Below are positions 5,512 to 5,540 of a stretch of DNA of 5,540 nt, in pieces. The stretch is from assembly GCA_023412635.1 (NCBI GenBank), contig JAEYNI010000070.1, forward strand, positions 1 through 5,540. The letters are read 5' to 3'. The position numbers and the translations under genes are program-made. The notes below the pieces were generated by a model. That model saw only the letters and a list, made by a program, of their open reading frames with translations. It had not been told where the DNA came from and searched no databases. Position 1 is the stretch's first letter, and each line of letters opens with the position of its first letter. This DNA is from Bacillota bacterium. GTDB lineage: Bacteria > Bacillota > Clostridia > Acetivibrionales > DSM-1351.

Positions 5512-5540
5512 ATGACTGATGAGGAACTAAAAAAGTTGCA
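5512..5540 (+). CDS. possible start of a plus-strand gene, cut by window end
   Basis: An ATG at 5512 opens a frame reading MTDEELKKL before the window ends. AGGGA at 5495-5499 lies 12 bases upstream, a rather long spacing. An in-frame ATG at 5500 directly abuts that site and is a less likely start; a TAG at 5494-5496 closes the frame upstream of both. The charged, helix-like beginning looks like a real cytoplasmic protein N-terminus, but nine residues cannot identify a family. If real, the gene is divergent from the LCP gene across 174 bases. Confidence 0.4.

Overview
The window looks like a stretch of chromosome from a low-GC, Gram-positive anaerobe of the class Clostridia. The evidence is the AT-rich intergenic DNA, strong GGAGG-type ribosome binding sites, a TTG start codon, a clostridial-type bis-4Fe-4S flavoprotein tail, secreted proteins with copper-amine-oxidase-N-like 'stalk' domains, and a LytR-CpsA-Psr (LCP) cell-wall protein. 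The genus cannot be fixed from this sequence alone. I see no mobile element, CRISPR array, tRNA or rRNA, and no gene-free stretch above 300 bases.

Layout from left to right. (1) At 1-329 (+) is the C-terminal end of a ferredoxin-type protein, cut by the window edge and probably of the EFR1 family. (2) At 421-813 (+) is a small DUF2752 membrane protein with a CPGCG motif, read from a TTG start. (3) At 915-2048 (+) is a secreted HtrA/DegP-family serine protease with an N-terminal stalk half-domain, a trypsin-like domain with an intact His-Asp-Ser triad, and one PDZ domain. Its leader can fold into a long imperfect hairpin that runs into the Shine-Dalgarno sequence. (4) At 2137-4029 (+) is a secreted 630-residue protein with a full-length stalk domain followed by what I read as three tandem copies of one roughly 130-residue alpha/beta module. 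(5) At 4201-5337 (-) is an LCP-family protein that converges on gene 4, with a perfect 11-bp inverted repeat between them as a probable two-way terminator. (6) At 5512 (+) is the possible start of another gene, divergent from the LCP gene, of which only nine full codons are visible.

How the genes may work together. Genes 3, 4 and 5 are all predicted to act outside the membrane. The protease and its downstream neighbour share a stalk-type domain, lie 88 bp apart on one strand, and could be partners in surface or cell-envelope protein quality control. The LCP protein would act nearby by attaching glycopolymers to peptidoglycan, but it is on the other strand, so a link rests on proximity only. 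The ferredoxin and DUF2752 genes have no evident connection to the rest.

The most unusual points are the fused stalk-protease next to a stalk protein with a triplicated module, the LCP protein with Asn where the family usually has a phosphate-binding Arg, and the inverted repeats just upstream of three start codons. No wholly new system can be claimed from the sequence alone.
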